From Protonemura montana (taxonomy: Eukaryota; Arthropoda; Insecta; Plecoptera; Nemouridae), in assembly GCA_947568835.1 (NCBI GenBank), contig OX387604.1, positions 9,269,860-9,333,859 of the forward strand: a stretch of 64,000 nt of DNA, in the 5' to 3' direction. The position numbers and the translations under genes are program-made. The notes beneath the pieces were generated by a model that saw only the letters and a list, made by a program, of their open reading frames with translations, was not told the DNA's origin and searched no databases. Below are positions 24,601 through 36,977 of the stretch, piece by piece (positions within the stretch are counted from its first letter, which is position 1; each line of letters begins with the position of its first letter).

Positions 24601-26283
24601 TTGGTTTTTATGATTCATAATTTTCTATGTAAATGGTATTTTTTAAATGGATATTGCTTTCGTGTTTAAGGGGATCATGATATTTACATTGCTTTTCCAA
24701 TTACAGGTCAAAAGAAGCGTCTTGCTTTTTTGGACTTGATGATAGAAACTTCCCAAAATGGGTTAGTCTTAAGTGACGAGGAGATCAAAGAGGAGGTTGA
24801 CACGATCATGTTTGAGGTAAGTATAGAGAGGCTGTTTGCTTACTGTATTAAAGATTGTCGAACTCTCTTTAAGGGGTCTACCCCATTTTTCTGCTAAAAA
24901 TGCTTACTGCAATCTTGTAAGTTCCTGACAAAAATGGATCGAGGTATTGTAAGATCCTGGAAGTTCGTGGGCCACGAACCCAATGATCGTAATAGTTCCA
25001 AGCTGTAAGATCGTAAATCAATAACAGAAATAGAGGATTTTACATGATTTTGTCTAATTCTTTCCAATATCCTGCAAGTTTCTTGGATTCATCTTAGATT
25101 TTAAGACATCTTTCCATAGGTAATCGTGCCGCACGGAGGTCAATATTAACTTCTCGATGGGCCCAATGAAATTTTAAATTACTATTTCATTTATCTTATT
25201 GATAAATTTACTTAAATAAATAAATATTTAAAGCTGACTTTTAACTTGTCACAACAATGCGTCGTTAAACACTACCAACCTACGAAAAGATCGATACTAA
25301 AGACTGGTATTTCTTTAAACAGGGACACGATACAACCGCCGCTGGGAGCAGTTTCTTCCTGTCATTGATGGGAATACATCAACACATCCAAGAAAAAGTA
25401 GTTGAAGAGTTACACGGTATTTTTGGCGACTCTGACCGACCGGTCACCTTCGCAGATACGATTGAAATGAAATATCTGGAGAGATGCATTTTGGAGACTC
25501 TCAGATTGTATCCACCAGTGCCAATCATCGCTCGACAGATCAACCAGGAACTGAAATTAGGTGTGTCCAAAGTATCGAATTTCCAAGCGCTCTCAAACCA
25601 AAGATACAAGAGAAGCAGAACGTCAAATTATCACCTTCTATTATTCATGGTGGAGCATTTATCCCGAGTTCCAGTTTTTCAAGAGACTAGACTTTTTCTG
25701 CTATCTCAGAGGATATGTCATCATTAATTAGATTCACCTTCATTAAACGCATTGGTATAGAAATAAGATTTCGTGTGGGACAAACTTGATCCTTAAATAG
25801 GTTGTCTTTCCAGCGTCTGGGCCCTACATTTTGCCTGTTAATACAACCGTGGTTATCGGCACATTTAAACTCCATCGTACAGAAGATATCTACCCGAACC
25901 CAAGCGAGTTTAACCCGGACAACTTCCTGCCGGAGAACACCCAAGATCGTCATTACTATGCTTTCGTCCCGTTCAGTGCTGGACCTCGCAGTTGTGTTGG
26001 TAAGTTGGGCGGCTGGTCGATTTCCGATTGCCGAAAATCTGGTTCGTCCTCTTCCTAACCGACTTACAAACTGGATTATATTGATTAATTTTCATCCACA
26101 GGTCGCAAGTACGCTATGTTGAAGCTGAAGATTATTCTTGCCACAATAATGCGCAATTTTCAAGTATTTTCCGACGTAACTGAGAAGGATTTCAAACTGC
26201 AAGCTGATATCATTCTAAAACGAGCAGAGGGATTTAATATCCGTATGGAGCCTCGCCAAAAAAGAAATTCCGTCGCTCAATAG
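18634..26283 (+). CDS. CYP4G: Cytochrome P450, CYP4G subfamily (552 aa, 11 exons)
   Basis: CYP4G enzymes are insect oxidative decarbonylases that turn long-chain fatty aldehydes into cuticular hydrocarbons in oenocytes, with electrons from NADPH-P450 reductase (known). Exons: 18634-18838, 22993-23099, 23214-23304, 23403-23585, 23782-23851, 23944-24070, 24378-24537, 24707-24816, 25323-25560, 25814-25999, 26102-26283; all phases match. Visible parts are an N-terminal membrane anchor, a [11 protein letters not shown] hinge, [14 protein letters not shown] in helix C, the I-helix GHDTTAAGS (about 352), ExxR as ETLR (409-412) and the haem loop [10 protein letters not shown] with Cys491. The exon at 24378 encodes the acidic, charged insertion between helices G and H that marks CYP4G (LPVESNND to [12 protein letters not shown]). 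[20 protein letters not shown] and [20 protein letters not shown] are near-invariant CYP4G blocks. No key residue is missing. Intron 1 is about 4.2 kb. Confidence 0.97.
20405..20525. repeat. 10-bp imperfect tandem repeat
   Basis: Variants of actctattat/actctatcat repeat about 12 times in intron 1 of CYP4G. Confidence 0.7.
25250..25286 (+). mobile_element. SINE tail remnant
   Basis: About 35 bp, tgtcacaacaatgcgtcg then ttaaacactaccaa, match the end of the SINE family. It is in intron 8 of CYP4G. Confidence 0.35.
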
Positions 26284-26449
26284 AATGTGGCTTCAGGCGT
26301 CCCACAAATTTTAGTACTTATCTTATCAAGAATATTACAAAACTATTCGCCAAATCTACAACATAAGCAATACATATCTAATATATCATATATGTTTACG
26401 TTATGTTATTTCAATATATTGTAAATGCCTGTATACTAAGATCTCTAGA

Positions 26450-26455
26450 AATAAA
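26450..26455 (+). terminator. Poly(A) signal of the CYP4G gene
   Basis: AATAAA lies about 170 bp after the stop codon at 26281-26283. A second AATAAA (about 26567-26572) follows. The next gene converges on this end from the other strand with its stop at 26754. Confidence 0.6.
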
Positions 26456-26594
26456 AACAATGACTAATTACTGCTAAAATTGTCGGTGCTTTTTGTTTGG
26501 GGTATGTCGGTGAAAGCATATCGACCTGGCGATACAATCGTTGCAATTATTTTTTGTAATGATAGAAATAAAAGTTGAATACATTATCTGGACT

Positions 26595-26600
26595 TTTATT
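26595..26600 (-). terminator. Poly(A) signal of the 172-aa secreted protein gene
   Basis: AATAAA on the minus strand about 155 bp after the stop codon. It is the first canonical signal after the stop on that strand. Confidence 0.45.
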
Positions 26601-26753
26601 ACAATTCGTTGAGTATTCAGTCCTTTACATTTGTAACTCTAGATTAGACTGCAGCTTATTGGAAAAGTCATTCTACATTCACAGACGTAATATTATATTG
26701 AGTAGTTGATATAGATGTTGGGTCTGCGGTGAGCTGTCTTCATTTTAAGTCTG

Positions 26754-29700
26754 TCATTTCCCAGTGGTCTTTTGATTGTTGTTCAATAATTGATTGACGG
26801 CATTCAAAGCAGAAATAGGAATCTGAAACAGAATACATTTAAAAGGTTCGATCTTTCCACTTTTTTGCAGCGACCTTGTCATCCTCAAGTAACTTATTCA
26901 TTGCAATCATAGGATTCCTTTTTAAATGTCAGAAACAGCTGTTGTATGTCAATCGGATTCCTTCAATTAGTTTCAATGATTGCAAATCACTTTGAAACAA
27001 ACGGAATGTAATCAATTGCAAATCTTTGAATAGTTTTGCTGTGTTTTATTTAGCATTGTTTAACTACCTAAAAGGATGTTTGTGCGATAAAATAGAGAGA
27101 ACATTGGAGATGTAACGTAACCTCTTTCCCATTCCACGCACGTTAGCCTAGCATGGGGCAAATCACTGCAGGGTAAAACTCGCAAGCAATGTTCCAGAAT
27201 ATAGAAGCTTCATTAAAATGTTTTGTAAAAAAACAGAATTTATAATAATTACGCGAGCTCTTTCGATTGGAGCTTACAACCAATACAACAATTACTTTAA
27301 CAAGTACAAGCAGAAAAATAAAGAGCAAATTGCCTACAGTAAGAACTGACGGTGCAAGTAATTTAATGTTGTTATTGATTGGCAATTGTGCGTCATCACA
27401 GAATGGTAACATGTATATAGAAAAACAAGCGAAAATACAACGATTAGCTGCTACATTAATATGAGTCTTAGACCTTGATAAATTTATTTATTTTTTATGA
27501 TCAGTAAGTCATCATAAATATGCAAGTTTAAAAAAAACGTACTCAGCACAAAATTACGAGTATTTTCTTTACTTCTTCCTATTTATTCCTTACTATTATA
27601 CCACTATGTATTACTGTAGTATTTTCCTATATACTCACGTTAAAAATATCATTGAAAAATCCATTTCCAGGTGCTGTTCCTGTTCCGGTTGCTGTCTTGA
27701 CGGGCTCATTTGCATTAGGGGACCCAATGGTCATACTGACGGTCGTGTCAAGACCCCCAATCCTCGAGTGCACTTGTGGTTCGCCAGTCGCGGTAGCCGT
27801 GGTGTGAGCTTTTCCACCTTGAGAAAGACATTCCGATAAATAATGTAAAGTAAATCTACCGTGCTCGATGTTATTACTTTATAAATGTATCCCAATTCAA
27901 AATATAAAACAAGTGATATCGACTACAAGGATGCAAAAAAAAGTTATTTTTTATTTTTTATTTATAAGTCTGTTAATGATAACAGAATTGTATTTAAAAG
28001 TGACATTTTTGTCCTATTTTTTTCTGGAACTTGATGTCATAATATGATATTTTTCATCTCATTCACCTAATTTCTCCAAACTAAATTTCACCTTAACAAA
28101 ACAAGAAAGGGGGAAGGACAAGACGACAAAGAGAATATGAAAATTATGAAACAACTTTGCTCAAATAGAAACTCTCCCCATATCCGGTCCATTTTCATTA
28201 TAGTTACTAGAATGTTGGTGGCCAACTTCATGATTAGTCCATTGCGGATTCCGCAAAATTACTGCGTCGGTTGGTATCTACATAGAGTCTGCACAAACTC
28301 CTGGGAATCGATGATCCTACCTAATGTTTGCTCGTGACCTTGGACTTTAAGTCTCCCCAATGGAACAATATGCGAAACCAATGATGGAAGAATTACATGA
28401 TATCAAAACTACTTCCAGATAAAAGTGAAAAGCTACCGGAGCTACTGCCAGATAAGAGTGACAATCTACCAGAGCTACTACCATATAAGAGGGACAATCT
28501 ACCAGAGCTACTACCATATAAGAGTGACAATCTACTAGAGCTACTACCAGATAAGAGTGACAATCTACCAGAGCTACTACCAGATAAGAGTGGCAATCTA
28601 CCAGAGCTACTACCATATAAGAGTGACAATCTACTAGAGCTACTACCAGATAAGAGGGACAATCTACCAGAGCTACTACCAGATAAGAGTGACAATCTAC
28701 CAGAGCTACTACCAGATAAGAGTGGCAAGCTACCAGAGCTACTACCAGATAAGAGTGACAAGCTACCAGAGCTACTACCAGATAAGAATGGAAAGCTACC
28801 AGAGCTACTACCAGATAAGAGTGACAAGCTACCAGATCTACTACCAGATAAGCATGACAAGCTACCAGAGCTACTACCAGATAAGAGTGAAAAGCTACCA
28901 GAGCTACTACCAGATAAGAGGGACAATCTACAAGAGCTACTACCAGATAAGAGTGACAAGCTACCAGATCTACTACCAGATAAGCATGACAAGCTACCAG
29001 AGCTACTACCAGATAAGAGTGAAAAGCTACCAGAGCTACTACCAGATAAGAGTGAAAAGCTACCAGAGCTACTACCAGATAAGAGGGACAATCTACAAGA
29101 GCTACTACCAGATAAGAGTGACAAGCTACCAGATCTACTACCAGATAAAAGTGAAAAGCTACCAGAGCTACTACCAGATAAGAGTGATAAGCTACCAGAG
29201 CTACTACCAGATAAGAGTGGCAAGCTATCAGTGACAAACTAACAAAGCTACTGCCAGATAAGAGTGAAACTTTATCAACACTACTTTGAAAGGATATGAG
29301 TGCCATTGAACAAATAAAAATACCAACTGAAATAAATGTGCGCTACCATAACCACTATCATGTAGCCAAAGCTTCCACTAGAAAAGTTTTCCATTTTTCA
29401 AATCACTTTTTATATTGTTTCGGTCTCTGCGCAGTAGAGATAGTGTTTTTATGACATTGATGCGGTGGATCTGCAGGAGATATGCGCTCAATAGAAGAAC
29501 TTTTTTTTCGTTAGCTCATGAAAATCAGACCAAGCAAATGAGTGGGAAAGACTGAGCGAACAGGAAAAAACCGAACAGTTTGGCGCGTTGAAAACACCGG
29601 CTCTCGTGAGATCATCAAAGTAAAGTGACACTGCGCTGGGTCAGGAATTGGATTGGTGACCATCAAGCACATGGTCAGTTCTGATTTATTGATTGACTAC

Positions 29701-32700
29701 TGGGGCTTAATGACGCACTGTTTTGACAACTGGCCCTATTGCATTGGTCTAATGGCATTGGTGAATGAGTAGTTGATGATGAGGATGATGATGAACCTAC
29801 CCTAGCTTAGAAGGAGGTAGATAAACCCGGTGCAGGCACGTAACCTACTCCTGTCGAAAAACACCAATAGAACCACCGGCTTAACGTCCCTTTCAAAGGA
29901 CGGTACAACAGGGCGAACAACATAATTCCTCCACAAATCCATGCTGTCGAGAGATCGATCAGCAAAGCAAATGAAGGTGCTGTACTAACTTTCATCCCTT
30001 CAACCTCTCTCCCGAACAGAACGGGTCATGTGTATAATAGTCACCCACCCAACACCTGATCTAGCGCAGTGTTGCTTAACAAGAACCGGTGTGTCCAGCA
30101 CGTCAAACCGTTTGGTAATGGTCAGTTCTGTTCAGGAGAGTGGTTGAAGGATGAAGGTTAGTACAGAAACGTTATTCGCCTTGCTTATCAATCTCTAGAT
30201 AAGCATAGATTTATCGATGAATCCTCTTTTTCGCGTTGTATTGTCCTTCTGACGGAACGTTAAGCCGGTGTTCCCTTTCGTGCTTTTAGACAGTAGTAGG
30301 ATACGTGCCAGCACAGGGTTTCTACTCCCCCTGCTTAGTTCTAGGCTAGGTAAGGTTCATCATCATCGTCATCATCATTCACTCATTCACCGACGCCAAG
30401 ACCACCGCCACAGGGCCGAGTCAAAACAGTGCGTCACTAATGCGCATTAATTAATTAACCTATAGAGCATAATATAATTTTTTAATAAAATGTAAACACA
30501 TTAGTGGTCAAGGTTTTACATTCCGACTAATGTGGTAACTACAAAAAATATACCACATTCCATTTCCTGGAAACTTTTCTCGCTCGGCTGAAGCTGCTTC
30601 CAGGGCAAAACGCAGGCTGCGCTTGTTCACAAATATGAATTTGATTTCAGTTGTTCAAAATTTCAAAATTTCAAAACCCTCTTGTTTTTTTACTGTTTGT
30701 TTCTAGACCGAGACTCGACCTCTCACAAAACATGGAATGACATTTTTCGTATTTTCTGATCAGTAAGAAGAGATAAACAAACATATTACTATTATTATCA
30801 ATTAAATTCGGAGCCCCTAACCTACTTTAGCCCCAAGCCCAAAATCCTGGCTACACCACTGTGCAGTAAGCCATTTTTTGGTTTTCAATTACGATTAAAA
30901 ATTTGGTCTGAAAATTTTGCTCTTTTCAGACCATTAATGCCCAGTATTACAATAATGTTAACTCCGAGATAAAGTAAGAGTTAAATTAATTGTCATGGCA
31001 ACAACCAGTCACATACATTGTAAGTCAGCTGTTTCTGAGAGTTAGGAGCTTAATTCACAGTTGAAAAATATTGTAATACCGGGCCTAACACATTTAAATT
31101 GCACAATTTCCCCAAGTGCCGACTATTATCTTTCCAATGACATGTCATAATCTTATATATGTGGAGTTCGGAGGCCTAGAGCCAGAGTTAAAAGGTCATA
31201 CTGGTTCCAAGAGATATTTCCACGCAAGCTTTGAATGCTACTTTTATGAAACAAGATGACGGGTAATGTTTTTGAAGTAGTTTCCTTCTCGATCGTGATT
31301 CAAGTGTAATTAGAGAAGTTTTAATCACTCGTTCTTGCTTAAATAGAGTGAATGTTCAAAAAACATTTTCAGAAACGCGAGGTATGTTTATATTAGCTTT
31401 TCTGTGTGTATTGGTTTGCTGTGATTTTCTACTACCTAGTTATGGGAAACTGCTTTTTCAAGCCATGTCGAGGTAAAAACTCACTAGATTTCCATGATAC
31501 TAACCTCCATTCAAAAGGCGGCTGACGGCATTCAAAATTGATGTTGGAATCTGAAAACAAATATAATTACTGTTTGCTAGACTTACTGATTTTTTTTCGT
31601 TGGAAAATGTAGTTTTTAAAGTAATTTTCCTTTTTCTGTTATTTATTTCTTGCTCGTTTTTTTTAAACTCATTTCGGTATTTCGCTTCTCTTTTGAATGT
31701 TATTCTAAGGTAAGAAAAAATGAAATAATAGTTTCTGAAAATCACATCTACTGCTTCAATTTTGTTAGATTCAATAAAAATGCAATTGATTAAAATATTG
31801 ATGAGTTCTTAGAAGTAGCACCAAAAAGCATTGCATTTACGTTGAAGATGTCGTCGAAGAGTCCAGGCCTTGATCCAACATGTCCATGAGACGGTCTTAC
31901 TGGTTCAATTGCTGAGCTCTCGGCCCCCTCTCTTGCGATCACCACCTGCGAAGACCACAGACAAAGCTGATTTGAACATTTTATTTCATTCAATATGAAA
32001 AGTTCACTCTCTTCTAATTGTTATTTACTCATAAAAATTTTTTTTTTGTGCATTGTGACGTGTCAATTTCAATACCTCGAGTCATCCCATTACTTATAAA
32101 TTTGAGATGACGTCTTAATAATTTCCACTAGGCATGACAAGTACATTCTTTTTAAACAAATAAAAAAATTGCGTTGTTCGTTAGCTGAGGAAAGTTGATT
32201 TATGCGACGAGTTTCATCGTGTTCATATTGTGACTTCAACTGTAGCTGCAATCAAATTTCTTTATCAATTAATGTAGCTAAGACGTTACGTAATTCAAGA
32301 GAAGTGCAGTAAGTATAAGATGTCATCTGTTGACACTCGTTACTTACGAAAATCTATTCGTATTTATTCAATAAATTTTCGGAATAGTTAGCGAGATGCA
32401 ATGTTTATACAGAAAGTCTAATAAAACGCGGAAGATCGAATGCAAATAGTCAGGGTTAAATTCGAATGGAATCTCGAAAAACCGGTATTGGAGATCACAA
32501 GCCCCGTTTTTTTTTAATTGTAAAATCTCCAATTCTGCAAGTGCAAGGCCCACAAAATTCGCCACGTCAAGGTATTGCTGATAGATTTCATGTATTTTAA
32601 CGGGATTCCCATCCTTTTAAAAGTATTCAAATCAAAATGCTGCTCTCAACAGAGAACATTGGAGAATGATTGCGGTTTCAATTCCAATTTTCAGACTTAC

Positions 32701-32946
32701 AATATTAAGTGTGAACCAATTTTTTTTTTAACAATTTTCTTCTACGCATAATTGATTACATTTAGCTTTGTCCTTGCTCAAACAAAAAAAAATAGTGTAG
32801 TAATCGGATTTACAATAAGTACTTACCGATTTTGGTACAGCCACATCATTATCGTCAGCGTTGATCACTGTTTTTGGTGATGGAGCTGCAAAAACAGTCG
32901 CTACCACACACAATGCTACCACCAAGGATGCCAGCTTGAAAGCCAT
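26754..32946 (-). CDS. Secreted protein with two split-helix units (172 aa, 5 exons), family not recognised
   Basis: Exons: 32946-32827, 31945-31841, 31550-31505, 27817-27639, 26822-26754 (stop). Lengths and phases (0, 0, 1, 0) give 172 residues. The first exon encodes a clear signal peptide, MAFKLASLVVALCVVATVFA, with likely cleavage near AAPSP. The mature protein has two copies of one unit: GLFDDIFN then IPTSILNAVSRLLNG, and GFFNDIFN then IPISALNAVNQLLN. In both, a phase-0 intron falls exactly between IFN and IP, so the gene arose by duplication of an exon pair. Between the units is a Thr/Gly-rich linker (TATGTGTAPGNG). No cysteine is seen after the signal peptide. The acceptor of the fourth exon (tttctcaag) is the weakest site. 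Function unknown; the neighbouring genes to the right share the plan. Confidence 0.85.
28405..29270. repeat. 33-bp minisatellite, about 26 copies
   Basis: The unit is gagctactaccagataagag then tgacaagctacca. It sits in intron 3 of the 172-aa secreted gene. Because 33 is a multiple of three, several frames on both strands stay open for about 180-320 codons; the plus-strand frame would read LPELLPDKSDK repeats. Differences between copies change amino acids freely in that frame (Ser/Arg/Asn/His, Asp/Gly/Glu, Asn/Lys), so it does not look selected as protein. Confidence 0.95.
29575..30460 (+). mobile_element. 5S-rRNA-derived SINE copy B, interrupted by a nested copy
   Basis: Plus-strand copy in two parts, 29575-29683 and 30131-30460. 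The first part has the 5S-like head: ggctctcgtgagatcatc, aagtgacactgcgctgggtc, ggattggtgacc, which correspond to the 5S internal promoter region. The body resumes at ttcaggagagtggttgaagg. It lies in intron 3 of the 172-aa secreted gene. Confidence 0.85.
29684..30117 (-). mobile_element. 5S-rRNA-derived SINE copy C, nested in copy B
   Basis: A nearly full-length minus-strand copy. Its 3' tail (atttattgattgac, cgcactgttttgacaac) is at the left and its 5S head (gttgcttaacaagaaccgg, caaaccgttt) at the right. It is bounded by a 13-bp target site duplication, ATGGTCAGTTCTG, at 29671-29683 and 30118-30130, which is part of the host SINE. Confidence 0.9.
30630..30863 (+). repeat. Dispersed repeat family R2, copy 2
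   Basis: Second copy of the repeat at 5525-5767, with caaaaccctcttg, tagaccgagactcgacctct, aaacatggaatgacattt and the end ccaagcccaaaatcctggct. It lies in intron 3 of the 172-aa secreted gene. Confidence 0.6.
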
Positions 32947-34791
32947 CTTGTCTGCTAGTTAATGAGTGTTAATTACGTAAACAAGTTTTCAACCAAGGTA
33001 GGCACTATGATATGAAGCGATACGCCGACCAAGAAGACCGCTGAACTACTGGAGTCTCTGATCTCAGTCTCTGCGTTATAATACAGCCTATGTTGTACCT
33101 TAGATGACTAAAGGTAGCAGTTATTCACACTACTCTACGCAATCTTAACAAAATGAAGGTCAAAAAGTCTTGAAACCTGTTCGTTTTTTTTCTGTTCTTT
33201 CTTTCGAGAATAAAAATACTACTTAAAGATTCAAGACGCAAAGTTGCACATTATCCTTGTAGGAATAGCTTTTAATAGCGATAAACATTGTAGTTGTCGC
33301 GACAATATCTTCCGGTCCAAACAGACCGTTAAGTGCATTTTATAGTGATTATAGCGTGACTACCTGTATGACTAGTTTGGTAATTACCACCAAAAATAAC
33401 AAATTCATAAAATTATACATCTATAGTTCGTTTAAAATTGGAAACTTATACAGGAAGGAATTACTATTTTTTAAAACATATTGAGTAATTTCAATATCAA
33501 ATATGCTGTGGTAAACGTAAAAAAATTATATACTCTCAGACAAGTAACTGGTGTTACTAGTTTTAACCGTTTTAAACAAAAAATTCCACATCCAACAAAA
33601 TCGTGTCCTCTCTTTTTGCACAATTATGCCTGGTCAAGCAAATCTGCGAAAGCCCGTGGTTTGGTCAAACAAAACAGAAAAGACTGTTCAGAAGAAACTG
33701 GATCACTTTGCTCACTCTCGTCTCAACATAAGAAAAAAATAAGAAAACCCCAGAATTTTGAACGGTCATCCTACTCATTACCAGAATGGTTCACCTAACG
33801 TCACCTTGGCTTTAAAAAAAAACACACACCAAGGATTTTTCTTTTTGTAAACAGACCTAATGCTACCATCATGCAATGTTTGAGACTTTCCTACTAATAA
33901 TAATAATTCACACGCCTTTTATCATGGTTATAACTTAAAACAATCCAAACTTGAGTGTACATGGATCTGTACTGAAATATCAATTGTCTAGTTATTTGCA
34001 CAATGTGACAATTAACATTAATCCTACAATTTTCTTGACAATAGATGTATGTTCCAGTGTCATTAAACTATAACGTAAATCACCGATAATGAGGTAACAG
34101 GAAATTAGGATGTTGCAGTTGCATCACATGCATCACAGCACCACACTAGTCTTGTTAACAGCTGTAAATCGTAATATAATTTACCTAAATTGCCGTTTTT
34201 TTTTTGGCCTGACCGTTTATCATTACCTAAACCTAGCTAAAAAGAAATCCCATGTCATAGATTCGGGCAACAAATAACAAGTGTTTCAAAGACATCACAT
34301 TCACTTTTAAACCTTTTTTTTTAGCATAAAGTGGTTTTCTACTATGTGTAATCATTGCGTTATGCTCAGATCATTGCGTTCTGTACACATACACAATCGA
34401 TCAGTGTTTTGATATTTCTACATGTTCCTGTTAATCGGTACCAATTATTCAACTTCTGACAGTAAGTTTAATAAATATATCAAGTTTACTCTTATTTATA
34501 CTAGAAGCTAACAATGCATGACGTGATATTTACGATTTTACACTAAAATTAATATATTTAGCATTTTATATGAATGTTGACCAGCCAAATCATAGGGTTG
34601 TGAAAAAGATTATCAAATGTATATCAATGAAATCAAACCTTTCTCCTACACAATTGCTTTTTAAATTATTTCAGTAACGAAGATCTCTCAGACTGCAACA
34701 TAGATTTCAATTTTTTACTCATGGTCATCATATACATAATACCAATGGCAATGTTGTAAGAAATCAGCTGACTCTAACTGACCCAATCTTA

Positions 34792-34937
34792 AGTAGGCTA
34801 CCTGTCGGTACCAGGTTTCCCCCTCTCTGTTCTAGGCTAGATTAGGTTCATCATCATACTCATCAACATCATCCTCTCATTTGAAGGCCCGTTTCCAAAA
34901 CAGTGCGTCGTTGTACCCCACAAATCAATCAATAAAT
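34792..34937 (+). mobile_element. SINE copy D, 3' fragment
   Basis: Only the last 145 bp of the family remains: ggtaccaggtttccccctc, tcatcatactcatcaac, aaaacagtgcgtcgtt and an (AATC)n tail. Intergenic. Confidence 0.75.
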
Positions 34938-34974
34938 TACATATTTATGGGGACATACTCTTGACTTCTTGCAA

Positions 34975-35480
34975 ATCCGTCTGAGACACTAAAGATTCGT
35001 AGTAAGAGCAGGGAATGGTTGTTAGATATTTGTTTATTTGGTATACTTAAATAATTCTCTTTTTATGGAAAAAAAAATAAGAAAATGGCTAAAAGAGCTA
35101 GAAATCAAGTATGTTATCGACAAACAACAAGTCGTTGTTATAACTTTTTTTTTTCAAAAATATGATAAGTTTGTTTTGTATGTTGTGTTTAACTTAGTTA
35201 ATAACGACAGTTTTTTGGGGAGTTAATTCTAGCAAGTCCCTTGTCCACAACTTGCTAAATTCCTAGATTGCTAACCTTTACTGCACGGCCAGAAAAAGTC
35301 TGCAAAAATTTATCTAAAATCGCTTTTTAGTCATAACTCAATTTCGGTATAATAAGCACAATATAGGAGCATTCGTTTTTTAAAGTATAAAAAAAGTTCA
35401 TATTTGGGATCGCAAATAAATGGTAAAAAAAAGGTAAAAAAGGTAAAAAAGGTATTCGGGTAGGTCGTCAGTTTTAAAAA
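34975..35480 (+). repeat. Dispersed repeat family R3, copy 1
   Basis: Shares aaatccgtctgagac and gcagggaatggttgtta with 54100-54200, and gctagaaatca-gt--gtt and cacggccagaa with 37990-38400. The match is patchy; the ends are not defined. Confidence 0.4.
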
Positions 35481-35949
35481 TACGAAACAAATCTAGCGGT
35501 GCTAACTTTTCTTGGACACGAACGACTGACAATAACCAGACGATGTCCAATGGACTCTGCTAATGACCGATTGAGTTTTTTATACAAATATCTCTGTCCA
35601 GTCGCTCACTCTAGTGATTATGTTACATCGCAAAATCATGTGGAAACTACGTTTAATTGCTCCTTTTCATTTTATAATGGTATTTTTGCATAACGCGAAT
35701 TAGTTCTGTTAGTTGTTATGCGTTATAAAATATGGATCTAGGCTATGGATCCTAATAATCAAAATGACTGAGCATATGGCCACTCAGAAATATACAGTGA
35801 TTTATTTTCTTCAAGTTGGGTAAGTGATTAGATATAAAGGCCCTTTAAAAATTCTCGTTAACTTTTAAATATTAAATTAATAATTGCCGTTCTACTATTT
35901 TTTTTGTTTTTTGCTTTTCACTGCATATATAAAAAAAGCTAGAGTTCCT

Positions 35950-36207
35950 CTGCAGTTACGCAACATAGAAATGAGTGGCCTGACTTGGGTGACCTTGATA
36001 GTTCATTCTACACGTAGCGAGTTCTATTCGGGAGAGAGGCTAAAAACTGATTAAAGTACATCTTACCTCACCTTGCTTACCTCTCAACACAGCAACCTCA
36101 CAACAGTCTAAAGCATGCATTAATAAAGAAATCCTGTTGTTCGAGTCACATCCTACACCTTGGACCAGACTAGATCGCAGACACCGAGTTTCTTCTCCTT
36201 CCTTCTA
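35950..36207 (+). mobile_element. SINE copy E, diverged 5' portion
   Basis: It has an eroded 5S-like head (gcagttacgcaacatagaa, cttgggtgacc) and the body motifs ttcgggagagaggc, caccttgcttacctctcaac and ctgttgttcgagt. It lacks the tail. Confidence 0.6.
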
Positions 36208-36616
36208 GAAAAATCCTAGTAGCAACAATTCGATTTCTTAACATAAAACACATCCACATGAAATATCACAACTCTATCACCTACAATAGATGTTTGCATC
36301 TTATCTCAACAAGACAAATGAGATTTTGACTCAAAATTTACTTGGCTTAAAAAAGGATCTGATTAATAATGTTTGAAAAACGTTTAAGAAGAGATTGGTG
36401 CCAGCTTACACCAAACTGCAAGGACGATGAAGCAATGCATTTAGTCTTAGTAAATGTGCAATTCGTATTGTGGGTTTTTTTTGCCCACATGGGGTGAAAA
36501 AACGCATGAAAAACGCGTGAAAACTATTAAAAACGCATGACACGCGTAAAAGGCGTAAATATGGGTTACCTCTTTCAAAGAAAAAGCTAAATAAATTAAC
36601 TAATTGCAAGGTGAAC

Positions 36617-36977
36617 GAAACGGTTTGGCGTGTTGGAATCACCTTTCAAGTAAGCACGCCGAGTTTAAGCAACATTACGCTGAGTCGGGTATTGGATGGA
36701 TGACCAGTTCCGTTTGGGACAGAGGTTGGAGGGATGAAAGTTAGTTTAGCAACTTCATTCGCCTTACTTATCAACCTCTAGACAGCAATTATCTGTAGAA
36801 GAACCTTGTTGTTCGAGTTAGGAAATGGGTGTGCTGGCACCGAATTTCGCCTCTTTCCTTCTAAGATAGGTGAGGATCTTCATGATCCTCATCATTGTCC
36901 ACTCATTATAAAATGTCATTAGATCACTGCCAATCCCCGTTGTCAAAATAGTGCATTGGTAAACACAAAAAAATCAA
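36617..36977 (+). mobile_element. SINE copy F, near full length
   Basis: The head reads cggtttggcgtgttgg, gtttaagcaacattacgc, tattggatggatgacc, which line up with 5S rRNA boxes A and C. The body has ttcgccttacttatcaacct and the tail has ccgttgtcaaaatagtgc. It is older than copies A to C. Confidence 0.8.

Noticed and set aside
28405-29270. CRISPR-like regular array
   Set aside because: Units are contiguous with no unique spacers, in a eukaryotic intron; it is a minisatellite.
29575-30117. Possible 5S rRNA gene
   Set aside because: The 5S-like segments are only the heads of SINEs; the rest of the 5S molecule is missing and a SINE body follows.
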